Positions 6,795 through 14,412 of a stretch of DNA of 64,000 bases are shown in pieces. Both the position numbers and the translations under genes were made by a program. Source of the DNA: Flavobacterium sp. TR2 (lineage in GTDB: Bacteria > Bacteroidota > Bacteroidia > Flavobacteriales > Flavobacteriaceae); contig NZ_CP104307.1 of the NCBI RefSeq assembly GCF_025252405.1, positions 1,674,001 to 1,738,000 of the forward strand, read 5' to 3'. A model generated the notes under the pieces. It saw only the letters and a list, made by a program, of their open reading frames with translations. It was not told where the DNA came from and did no database searches. Each line of letters begins with the position of its first letter. The first letter of the stretch is position 1.

Positions 6795-9113
6795 TTATGG
6801 GTTTAGCGATAATCCTACGCTAAAAAATACTCTTACTTTGTCTATATTATTGATCCAAGAGGTATCAAAATGGATTGGGCCTAAAATGGACTGATAGGAA
6901 ATTGCGGCTCCTCCAGAGATTACTAGACTAGGGTCAAAATTATCATCCCAGTTTCCTTTTGGGCTAAAGGCATGATCTATATACTCGTTAAAAGTGCCAA
7001 AACCAACGGTTGCGATATTAAAATGAGGCGTCAGATAAATTTTCCCGGTTAGATTTATCTGAGAGCCAAGTCTAAGCCCCATATATTGGGTTACATTAAG
7101 TTCGTCTTCGTTCAAACCTGCGAATGAAAAACGATTACTTCCTGAACTTGGTATGATGCCGCCTATGAAGTATTTTGATGCATAACCAAAATTTGAAAAC
7201 GGAATATCATTATGTTTGAGCTTGTCTTGAAAAATAAAATAAGAATCGAATCCTACTATTCCAGTAATTTTCTTTTTGAGAAGTGCTCTTTTTTCAAAAC
7301 TAAAGCCAAATTTTGTGTAGCCATTTGTTGAGCCAGAGATGTTTGTAATATCTGGATCAGAAAACGAAGAGTTAATATTGGTAAGAAATGATCGGGCTAC
7401 ATTTGATTTTATGATTGTTCCATTTGTCGCAAAAAAAACTTTATCCATGCCATTATAAGAATAATGCATATTGAATTCGATGTTATTAAAGTCGTAATTA
7501 GTCAATGAAATTGAGTTTGGATTGTATTCTCTGTCGTATTTTGGTTTTAAATTAGTGTAATGATAGTTTAGTCCAAAACCAAAATAACTTTTCAGAGAAT
7601 TCAGATTTCTGTTTATTTCATTGTTGAATTCGAAAGCGTTATAAAGTATATTGTCTGAAGCTTTACCGTTAATATAAATTTCCTGTCTCAGCAAAGCGCC
7701 ATATGCTTCTGATGCCCACCACCATTCTCTGTGGCCTCCAAAATTTTTCTGGTAATTGATTCTCGCTTTTGGCTGTTCGGCAATGTCCACCGTTAAAAGA
7801 AGCCTTGATGCATCTGCAAGCACATTTCTTCCTGTGTAGTTAAAAATTATTCCGACACCTCTGTAAGTATCATAGTGAATTGAAGTATTTAACTGATTTT
7901 TAGCACGTTCAAATCCGAATAGTGTGATGCCTAATTTATCTTCGTCTTTAATGAAATAACTATACGTAATCTCATCAAAAAGATTTGTCCCCATTGCTCT
8001 GTTAATCCCAGCTATCAAATCTTTGGTGGTATATTTTACATGAGTTTTCAGGTTTGCCCTACCAATCACTAAAGGAAGGTTTTCAGGACTTATTTTCTTG
8101 TACACAATCGTATCTAGAATAAACTCATTTGGCATATCTGGCAGTTTATGAGTTCGTTGCTGAAATCTCTTTAACTTTTCTGATAGAGCAATTAGAGCGG
8201 GAAGATTTTGATTGGTAGCAATTTTACCATCCTTGTAGATTTCGTTGCTATTGGCAAAATCGGCAGTAGAGAAACGCAGATTAGGTAAATGATCAACCAG
8301 TATTGTACATAAATCGCGATTTGCAGGATTTTTAATGTTACTCGGAAACATACTGGTCTGCATTAATATAGTCATAAGATTATTCAGCTTATCGACAGGT
8401 TCCATTCCACCTCCAACGTCGCTTCCAATGATAATATCGGCACCCATTTGTTTGGCAACATCTGTCGGGAAATTATTCAAAACTCCACCATCTACCAAAA
8501 CTGTTTTTCCGTAAGGCATCGGTTTGAAGATAGCAGGCAGCGACATACTGGCACGCATGGCGTAGGATAAACTTCCTTTGCTTAAAATAACTTCTTTTCC
8601 TTCTACCAAGTCTGTAGCCATAGCCCTAAAGGGAATCGGGAGACTGTCAAAATCTTTGACATTATATACCGGAAAAGTTAATTCGGAAAGGTATTCTCTT
8701 AGATTTTGGTCATTTAATAGAGAGCCAATACTGTTGAGTTTTCCGTCTTTAACGCCGATGCCTACTAAATATCGTTGAAATTCTCGTTTCTCTTCAGCAC
8801 TTACAGATCGTAGAGATTGTCCGCCGCCCAAGAGCTTATCCCAATAAATGTCTTTAGTGATTTTTTCTATGCTATCACCAGAATATCCCATTGCATACAA
8901 ACCGCCTATAATACTTCCCATACTGTTTCCGACAATAAGATCTGGAACAATATGCAGCGAATCCAGTTTTTGCAAAAGAGGAATATGTGCAATTCCTTTT
9001 GCACCGCCACCGCTTAAAACTAATACGACTTTAGGCTTTTTTTCTTGAGAAAAAAGAAAGTGCGGGAGGGCTAGTAAAAATAAGAAGACGAATAAATAAG
9101 ATGTTTTTTTCAA
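6795..9113 (-). CDS. patatin-like phospholipase with C-terminal outer-membrane barrel
   Basis: A 772-residue exported protein. A signal peptide (residues 1-22, ending FSQ) is followed by a patatin domain: oxyanion loop GGGAKG 35-40, nucleophile S64 in GNSMG, and D208 in VDGG completing the Ser-Asp dyad. A linker with a POTRA-like part (about 310-380) leads to a C-terminal region of alternating beta strands resembling the Omp85/surface-antigen barrel. This is the layout of PlpD-type type Vd autotransporters. The patatin domain is expected to act on phospholipids. It is encoded alone with no partner gene beside it. Confidence 0.9.
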   Translation of the reverse strand: MKKTSYLFVFLFLLALPHFLFSQEKKPKVVLVLSGGGAKGIAHIPLLQKLDSLHIVPDLIVGNSMGSIIGGLYAMGYSGDSIEKITKDIYWDKLLGGGQSLRSVSAEEKREFQRYLVGIGVKDGKLNSIGSLLNDQNLREYLSELTFPVYNVKDFDSLPIPFRAMATDLVEGKEVILSKGSLSYAMRASMSLPAIFKPMPYGKTVLVDGGVLNNFPTDVAKQMGADIIIGSDVGGGMEPVDKLNNLMTILMQTSMFPSNIKNPANRDLCTILVDHLPNLRFSTADFANSNEIYKDGKIATNQNLPALIALSEKLKRFQQRTHKLPDMPNEFILDTIVYKKISPENLPLVIGRANLKTHVKYTTKDLIAGINRAMGTNLFDEITYSYFIKDEDKLGITLFGFERAKNQLNTSIHYDTYRGVGIIFNYTGRNVLADASRLLLTVDIAEQPKARINYQKNFGGHREWWWASEAYGALLRQEIYINGKASDNILYNAFEFNNEINRNLNSLKSYFGFGLNYHYTNLKPKYDREYNPNSISLTNYDFNNIEFNMHYSYNGMDKVFFATNGTIIKSNVARSFLTNINSSFSDPDITNISGSTNGYTKFGFSFEKRALLKKKITGIVGFDSYFIFQDKLKHNDIPFSNFGYASKYFIGGIIPSSGSNRFSFAGLNEDELNVTQYMGLRLGSQINLTGKIYLTPHFNIATVGFGTFNEYIDHAFSPKGNWDDNFDPSLVISGGAAISYQSILGPIHFDTSWINNIDKVRVFFSVGLSLNP

Positions 9114-9226
9114 GATTACAGTATTTATGTAGTTGAGAAATAGTAACTTATTTTAATTACTAAAATTAAGAGATATTCTTTAAAAAGTATCTTTTTTATA
9201 GAAATCTTTTTTGTCTGTTAAAAATA

Positions 9227-9259
9227 AAACCCGACAAGTTTATAAAACCTGTCGGGTTT
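9227..9259 (-). terminator. rho-independent terminator of ahcY
   Basis: The stem AAACCCGACA (9227-9236) pairs with TGTCGGGTTT (9250-9259) around a 13-base loop. On the minus strand the stem is followed by TTATTTTTAAC, a T-rich tail. It lies about 40 bases past the ahcY stop. Confidence 0.85.
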
Positions 9260-9299
9260 GAATATGTGATTAAATCTAAGATTTACAATCTAAAATCAA

Positions 9300-10616
9300 T
9301 TAGTATCTGTAGTACTCTGGTTTGAATGGACCTTGAACTTCTACACCAATGTAAGCAGCTTGATCTTCACGTAAAGTTTCTAATTCAACGCCTAATTTAG
9401 CTAAGTGTAAAGCAGCAACTTTTTCATCTAAATGTTTTGGTAACATATAAACTTCATTTTTGTAAGCTGCGCTATTGTTCCATAATTCGATTTGAGCTAA
9501 AGTCTGGTTTGTAAATGAGTTACTCATTACAAAACTTGGGTGACCTGTAGCACAACCAAGGTTTACTAAACGACCTTCTGCTAAGATAATGATATCTTTT
9601 CCAGCGATAGTATATTTGTCAACCTGAGGTTTGATTTCGATTTTAGAAGCACCGTGGTTTTTGTTTAACCAAGCCATATCGATTTCATTATCAAAGTGTC
9701 CGATGTTACAAACAACTGTTTTGTCTTTCATTTTTTCGAAATGACTTCCCACCACGATATCTTTATTTCCTGTAGTTGTAATGATAATATCAGCATTAGC
9801 AATTACAGTATCTAATTTTTTAACTTCGTAACCGTCCATTGCAGCTTGCAGAGCACAAATCGGATCGATTTCAGTAACTGTTACAATAGAACCAGCACCT
9901 CTAAAAGAAGCAGCAGTTCCTTTTCCTACGTCACCATATCCGCAAACAATTACTCTTTTTCCAGCCAACATTAAGTCAGTTGCACGACGAATAGCGTCTA
10001 CTGCAGATTCTTTACAACCGTATTTGTTATCAAATTTAGATTTAGTAACAGAGTCGTTAATGTTGATAGCAGGCATTGGTAAAGTTCCCGCTTTTACTCT
10101 TTCGTAAAGTCTGTGAACACCAGTTGTAGTTTCCTCAGAAAGACCTTTAATTCCAGGAACCAATTCTGGGTAACGGTCAATAACCATGTTAGTTAAATCT
10201 CCACCGTCATCAAGAATCATGTTTAATGGTTTTCTGTCTTCACCAAAGAATAAAGTCTGCTCAATACACCAGTCAAATTCTTCTTCATTTAAACCTTTCC
10301 AAGCATACACAGAAATTCCAGCAGCAGCAATAGCAGCAGCAGCCTGATCCTGAGTAGAGAAAATGTTACAAGAAGACCAAGTAACTTCTGCACCAAGAGC
10401 AATTAAAGTTTCGATCAAAACAGCAGTTTGAATCGTCATGTGCAAACATCCAGCAATACGAGCACCTTTTAATGGTTGTTCGTCTTTGTATTCAGCACGA
10501 AGTGCCATTAAACCTGGCATTTCAGCTTCAGCTAGTTCAATTTCTTTTCTTCCCCAAGCCGCTAGAGAAATGTCTTTTACTTTATAAGCCACATAAGGCG
10601 TAGTTGTAGTACTCAT
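9300..10616 (-). CDS. ahcY: adenosylhomocysteinase
   Basis: A 438-residue enzyme that splits S-adenosylhomocysteine reversibly into adenosine and homocysteine, keeping methyltransferases free of product inhibition. The NAD site [10 protein letters not shown] lies near residues 218-227, and conserved stretches such as [28 protein letters not shown] and [11 protein letters not shown] are present. The protein ends in KPEYYRY, the usual C-terminal Lys/Tyr tail that reaches the neighbouring subunit's NAD. Length and start are standard. A TAAATTTG -7 box lies 33 bases upstream of the start. Confidence 0.98.
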   Translation of the reverse strand: MSTTTTPYVAYKVKDISLAAWGRKEIELAEAEMPGLMALRAEYKDEQPLKGARIAGCLHMTIQTAVLIETLIALGAEVTWSSCNIFSTQDQAAAAIAAAGISVYAWKGLNEEEFDWCIEQTLFFGEDRKPLNMILDDGGDLTNMVIDRYPELVPGIKGLSEETTTGVHRLYERVKAGTLPMPAININDSVTKSKFDNKYGCKESAVDAIRRATDLMLAGKRVIVCGYGDVGKGTAASFRGAGSIVTVTEIDPICALQAAMDGYEVKKLDTVIANADIIITTTGNKDIVVGSHFEKMKDKTVVCNIGHFDNEIDMAWLNKNHGASKIEIKPQVDKYTIAGKDIIILAEGRLVNLGCATGHPSFVMSNSFTNQTLAQIELWNNSAAYKNEVYMLPKHLDEKVAALHLAKLGVELETLREDQAAYIGVEVQGPFKPEYYRY

Positions 10617-10648
10617 TTATAGTATATTTGTATATTGTAAAATTTTTG

Positions 10649-10656
10649 CAAATTTA
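10649..10656 (-). promoter_or_regulatory. -7 element of the ahcY promoter
   Basis: On the minus strand TAAATTTG matches the Bacteroidota -7 consensus TAnnTTTG exactly and lies 33 bases before the ATG. A clear TTTG -33 box is not seen. The structured element B lies upstream, so the main ahcY start is probably downstream of it. Confidence 0.55.
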
Positions 10657-10745
10657 CATAATACCTTTTGAATTTTACTATTTTCTGTAAGATTTGTGAA
10701 ATCTTTAATTTCTTAATCTCTAGAATGTTAGTTATAAAGGTCTTT

Positions 10746-10822
10746 AGGAGCTAATCCTGCTGTCCGCTATATCTTTTCCTGGCTAAAGAAGCCAGAAAAA
10801 GGATGCCGCTTCCATCAGGGCT
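10746..10822 (-). repeat. structured dispersed element B
   Basis: Read on the minus strand it gives GATGGAAGCGG, then a hairpin CTGGCT-TCTTT-AGCCAG (10779-10795), then ATAGCGGACAGCAGGA and AGCTCCT. The same order (G-rich start, hairpin, AGCGGAnAGC) is found in element A. It fills most of the 278-bp gap between ahcY and the divergent phosphopantetheinyl transferase. No open frame is present. Confidence 0.55.
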
Positions 10823-10894
10823 AAAAAGATCAGACATTCGATTAGAAATTTCATTTTCAAAAGAAAAATAATTCATAATCATAATTAAAACGTA

Positions 10895-11545
10895 ATGCCT
10901 TTATTTCAGACCATACAATTCAATGAAAATACTAAAATATTAATTTGGGAAATAACCGAATCTTTTGAGGAATTGTATAGCAGAGTAACCTTGAAAGAAA
11001 AGACACAGCGCAGGCTTGACGGAATGAAATCGCAGATGCATCAGCGTGCTTTCTTAAGTGTGCGAATGCTTATTCAGGAGATGGGCTTTACAGATAAAGA
11101 CCTGCATTATGATGAGTTTGGAAAACCGTATTTTGATTGTCATAATTACATATCGATAACACATTCCTATCATTTTGCTGCTATAATTATAAGTCATGAA
11201 ACTGTGGGAATTGACATGGAACTGCAGCGAGAGAAAATACAGAGGATTGCAGATAAATTTACCGATTTTGAATGTGATTACTTAGAGTCTAATGTTACAG
11301 AAGAATACATAAAAAAACTTACCGTTATCTGGGGAGCCAAAGAGGCAATTTTTAAAATTAGAAATGAAAAAGGGATAAGTTTTAAAGATCATATTAATGT
11401 GAGCAACTTTTCTCTAGGAGAATCCCAAACCAAGGCAAGTCTTCATTTTGATAATTTGATTAAGGATTTTGATGTGCATTATCAGGAAATCAAATCGGAT
11501 AATTTTGAAGGAACATTTACTTTGGTTTATACTTTTGAGAAGTAA
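10895..11545 (+). CDS. 4'-phosphopantetheinyl transferase superfamily protein
   Basis: A 216-residue protein of the Sfp/AcpT type, which moves the phosphopantetheine arm of CoA onto carrier proteins. Metal ligands D107 and E109 lie in VGIDMELQ, and WGAKEAIFK (146-154) supplies the conserved Glu and Lys. The length fits the single-chain pseudodimeric class. No polyketide or peptide synthetase is nearby, so it may serve a distant cluster or the fatty-acid carrier protein. Confidence 0.88.
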   Translation: MPLFQTIQFNENTKILIWEITESFEELYSRVTLKEKTQRRLDGMKSQMHQRAFLSVRMLIQEMGFTDKDLHYDEFGKPYFDCHNYISITHSYHFAAIIISHETVGIDMELQREKIQRIADKFTDFECDYLESNVTEEYIKKLTVIWGAKEAIFKIRNEKGISFKDHINVSNFSLGESQTKASLHFDNLIKDFDVHYQEIKSDNFEGTFTLVYTFEK

Positions 11546-11583
11546 TCACAAAGTTCTTTCCTAGCAATGACTTTGCAGGGTAA

Positions 11584-11982
11584 TTAAATTTCACTTTCTT
11601 TTTGCCTGTGCTGAAACATACTCATGTATAAAAATGTGCTCATTTTACGAGCGCGTCTTTTTAATGTTTCGGCGTTTTCTCCTTCAAAATGCTCGTCAAT
11701 GGTCTGAAACCAATGATTGAGCCAGATTCCGAATTCGTTCACAGTGATTTTTTCATCAAAATGAGCATCGACTTCATTGTGCACAGCATGGGGATTTCCT
11801 TTGTATTTGCGAACACCAAATAGATTGGTTTCCCAAAAATCAGTCAGTTTTTCGAGATGCGCATTCCAATCAGAAATCATTTCATTAAAATAAGAGCCGA
11901 TTTCTTGGTCGGCTCTTATTTTAGCATAAAACTGATGAACCAAAAAGGAAACATCGGTTCTATTTTCTATTTGTTTTTTCAT
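11584..11982 (-). CDS. group III truncated haemoglobin
   Basis: A 132-residue small globin. FW at 49-50, the GNPHAVH segment with H68 as likely proximal haem ligand, and F-x2-WL (84-88) fit group III truncated haemoglobins. Members bind O2 or NO and are linked to nitrosative or microaerobic stress. Its start overlaps the upstream membrane-protein gene by 4 bases. The operon is preceded by an FNR-like palindrome and lies next to a Crp/Fnr regulator gene, so the three form a likely gas-responsive module. Confidence 0.87.
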   Translation of the reverse strand: MKKQIENRTDVSFLVHQFYAKIRADQEIGSYFNEMISDWNAHLEKLTDFWETNLFGVRKYKGNPHAVHNEVDAHFDEKITVNEFGIWLNHWFQTIDEHFEGENAETLKRRARKMSTFLYMSMFQHRQKESEI

Positions 11983-12266
11983 AGAATAAAACTATTTAAA
12001 AGTATAAAAAACAAACTTAAAGCTCCACTTAGCATAATAAGATTGAAAACTACTTTATGTTTCATTTGCGCCAATATAGAAGTATTTGCAAAAACACAGG
12101 CCAAAACTATAATTGCCAGCTGAATCATTTGCGGGATAGAAGTTCCGTTGGCTAAAACGTACATGGCTGCAGCGCCTCCTAAGCAGCTTTGTCCAATTAC
12201 TGCCATGGCAGCAGAACCCATATAATTTCTATTGAAAATGTCGAATGTTGTTTGATATAGTGTCAT
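11979..12266 (-). CDS. small membrane protein of the truncated-haemoglobin operon
   Basis: A 95-residue protein with about three hydrophobic segments (roughly residues 18-38, 46-64 and 71-94) and no motif I can assign. It is the first gene of a two-gene operon with the truncated haemoglobin. One could imagine a membrane partner for gas or redox stress, but only the context supports this. The start is ATG 12264-12266, after a leader of about 20 bases from the predicted promoter. Confidence 0.75.
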   Translation of the reverse strand: MTLYQTTFDIFNRNYMGSAAMAVIGQSCLGGAAAMYVLANGTSIPQMIQLAIIVLACVFANTSILAQMKHKVVFNLIMLSGALSLFFILLNSFIL

Positions 12267-12288
12267 GATATTCAGTTTTTTATATCAA

Positions 12289-12337
12289 CAAAATTACAAC
12301 CGCAATAGCACTCCATTTTATGATTAAAATCATAAAA
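12289..12337 (-). promoter_or_regulatory. promoter with FNR/Crp-like palindrome for the haemoglobin operon
   Basis: The -7 box is TAATTTTG on the minus strand (12289-12296). Upstream lies a perfect palindrome with arms TTTTATGATT (12316-12325) and AATCATAAAA (12328-12337), containing the FNR-type half sites TGAT-N4-ATCA. Its centre falls near -43 relative to the expected start, the place from which Crp/Fnr activators contact polymerase. The Crp/Fnr gene ends 12 bases away. Confidence 0.75.
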
Positions 12338-12348
12338 CGAGAATTTTT

Positions 12349-12945
12349 TTATCTGTATACTTTTCGGTTAATGATCTTCAATTCACCTTTTTTCTCCAAT
12401 GTTTTAATGGTCCTGATGACAGTTTCTACCCGCAAACCAGTTAAATCTCCAATTTGCTGTCTGGTAAAGTTAATGAGATAGCCATTTTCGTCCTTTTGAA
12501 AATTAAAATACGCGATTCCGTGGTCGATCAATTTTAAAACGCGATGCTCTGGTTCATGCGTCGAAATTTCGGCAGCCATGACCGATTTATAATACAATCT
12601 CTGGGCTAGATTTTCTATTATCTTAAGGCTTATTTTTGGATTTTCTTCTAAAAGCTTCATGAAGTTTTCTTTTGGAAGAATATAAATCTCGGTATCTTCA
12701 ACAGCTATTGCGTTTGCTGGATATTTTTGATTTAGAAATAACGGAGGTTCACCAAAAGATTGTTTATTATAAAAAATGCCTTGTATAAATTCGCGGCCAT
12801 CATCATTATAATTGCTCATTTTTACTTCGCCAGAAATAATTTGATAATAATGTGATGGCAGATTCCCTTCTTCAAAAATGATATCATTTTTATCAAATGA
12901 TTTTGTTATAACTCCGTATTTTTCTAGCAATTCAACTGTAATCAT
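12349..12945 (-). CDS. Crp/Fnr-family transcriptional regulator
   Basis: A 198-residue regulator with an N-terminal cyclic-nucleotide-type beta roll (about 15-115; FEEGNLPSHYYQIISGEVKM, then SFGEPPLF) and a C-terminal winged helix (about 150-198; TRQQIGDLTGLRVETVIRTIK). There is no N-terminal Cys cluster, so it is not a classical [4Fe-4S] Fnr; it may sense a nucleotide or haem. The downstream operon has a matching palindrome at activator distance. Its own promoter has TATATTTG at 12979-12986 on the minus strand. Confidence 0.9.
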   Translation of the reverse strand: MITVELLEKYGVITKSFDKNDIIFEEGNLPSHYYQIISGEVKMSNYNDDGREFIQGIFYNKQSFGEPPLFLNQKYPANAIAVEDTEIYILPKENFMKLLEENPKISLKIIENLAQRLYYKSVMAAEISTHEPEHRVLKLIDHGIAYFNFQKDENGYLINFTRQQIGDLTGLRVETVIRTIKTLEKKGELKIINRKVYR

Positions 12946-12978
12946 AATGTGTTGTTTACGTTATCAAAAGACGTTCAA

Positions 12979-12986
12979 CAAATATA
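12979..12986 (-). promoter_or_regulatory. -7 element of the Crp/Fnr regulator gene
   Basis: TATATTTG on the minus strand, an exact TAnnTTTG match, lies 34 bases upstream of the regulator's ATG in the divergent gap shared with the GGGP synthase gene. Confidence 0.5.
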
Positions 12987-13039
12987 ATTCATTCAAAATA
13001 GTTCTTCTGCATTAAAAATCTTTTACTTTTACACCCCGT

Positions 13040-13768
13040 ATGCAAGAACAGATTCTCACAATTAGACAACAGATTTTAGAAGCAAAAAGCAATGGTCAAA
13101 AATTATTGGCAGTGCTTTTGGATCCTGATAAAATCGTACTGGAAAATTTAAGCCATTTGATTGAGAAAATTAACCAGTCGCCTGCAACCCATATTTTTGT
13201 GGGAGGAAGTATTGTGCAGAATGCTATTTTGGAAGAATTAATTGCGGCATTAAAAGAAAAAACAAACTTGCCAGTTGTTTTATTCCCAGGAGACCCTTCG
13301 CAGATTTCACCAAAGGCAGACGGTATTTTGTTTTTGTCTTTGCTGTCTGGAAGAAATCCAGATTATTTGATTGAGTATCAGGTTCAAGCGGCTCCAATTC
13401 TTAAAAAAACAAATCTTGAAGTTATTTCTACAGGATATATTTTGATAGAAAGCGGCAACGAAACTGCTGTGGCGCGTGTAAGCAAAACAAAGCCGCTAAG
13501 CCGTGAAAATCTTAATTTGGTTTTGGCGACAGCTCAGGCAGGAGAAATGTTAGGAAATCAACTCATTTATTTAGAAGCGGGAAGCGGTGCAAAACAGCCT
13601 GTTCCGACAGAAATGATTGAACTGATTTCTCAAAATATTCAAATTCCTGTTATTGTTGGTGGAGGAATTGTAGATTTGCACGGAATTCAAAAAGCATATA
13701 AAGCTGGTGCAGATTTGGTTGTCATTGGAACTGCCTTTGAAAATAACAGTCATTTTTTTGAGTTATAA
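13040..13768 (+). CDS. geranylgeranylglyceryl/heptaprenylglyceryl phosphate synthase
   Basis: A 242-residue TIM barrel that joins a polyprenyl diphosphate to sn-glycerol-1-phosphate, the first ether-lipid step in archaea. LLDPDK near residues 28-33, VGGSIVQ, FPGDPSQIS, STGYILIESG and the late VIVGGGI segment are all present. Homologues occur across Bacteroidota, where the product's role is unclear. No other archaeal-type lipid gene is nearby. It starts at ATG 13040, and pnuC follows after 20 bases, so the two may be co-transcribed. Confidence 0.93.
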   Translation: MQEQILTIRQQILEAKSNGQKLLAVLLDPDKIVLENLSHLIEKINQSPATHIFVGGSIVQNAILEELIAALKEKTNLPVVLFPGDPSQISPKADGILFLSLLSGRNPDYLIEYQVQAAPILKKTNLEVISTGYILIESGNETAVARVSKTKPLSRENLNLVLATAQAGEMLGNQLIYLEAGSGAKQPVPTEMIELISQNIQIPVIVGGGIVDLHGIQKAYKAGADLVVIGTAFENNSHFFEL

Positions 13769-13788
13769 ATGTCAAACACCACATTTAG

Positions 13789-14412
13789 ATGATAGATTTT
13801 TTTCTAGATAGTTACAAAAATGCACCTCTATGGCATATTGCCCTAGAGTTTTTAGTTTTTGTATGCGGAATTTTAAGTGTTTGGTTTGCAAAAAAAGAAA
13901 ATATTTGGGTGTATCCAACAGGCTTGATAGCGACGGTTATATCAGTTTATCTGCTTTATATTGCAGGTTATATAGGAGACATGATTATTAATGCTTATTT
14001 TTCAATAATGAGCATTTACGGCTGGTATGTATGGGCAAAAGGAGGAACTGTTGAAGAAAATCTGCCAATTACCCGTACCAATTTTAATGAAAAAATAATC
14101 GGAATCTTACTGTTTATAGTGACTGTTTTTGTAGTTTTCGGGATTTATAAATATTTCGATTATACAATACATCCAGACAATTATGTCGATATGATTTCGT
14201 CTGGAATATTTTTCGCAGGAATGTGGTATATGGCCAGAAAAAAAATAGAAAACTGGACACTTTGGATTATTGGTGATATTGTTGTTGTGCCTCTCTACGC
14301 TTATCGCGGTTTAGGGATGCTGTCACTTCAATATATAATTTTTACAATTTTGGCTATTTCAGCTTATTTAGAATGGAGAAAGATCTTAGACAGCAAAAAA
14401 CAAGTATCATAA
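13789..14412 (+). CDS. pnuC: PnuC-family vitamin transporter
   Basis: A 207-residue protein with about seven membrane helices. The conserved INAYFSIMSIYGWYVW segment and the C-terminal WIIGDIVVVPLYAYRGL are typical of PnuC, which takes up nicotinamide riboside driven by intracellular phosphorylation. The next gene begins with a NadR-like kinase domain and overlaps it by 40 bases, supporting nicotinamide riboside. However, Bacteroidota also have thiamin-specific relatives (PnuT) near thiamin TonB receptors, and one lies 3 kb downstream. The substrate is therefore open between the two vitamins. Confidence 0.9.
   Translation: MIDFFLDSYKNAPLWHIALEFLVFVCGILSVWFAKKENIWVYPTGLIATVISVYLLYIAGYIGDMIINAYFSIMSIYGWYVWAKGGTVEENLPITRTNFNEKIIGILLFIVTVFVVFGIYKYFDYTIHPDNYVDMISSGIFFAGMWYMARKKIENWTLWIIGDIVVVPLYAYRGLGMLSLQYIIFTILAISAYLEWRKILDSKKQVS

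Noticed and set aside
13789..14412. Calling the PnuC-family gene a thiamin-specific PnuT outright
   Set aside because: It has no riboswitch of its own and overlaps a NadR-like kinase gene. The thiamin receptor is near but separated by arfB and its own promoter, so the substrate is left open.
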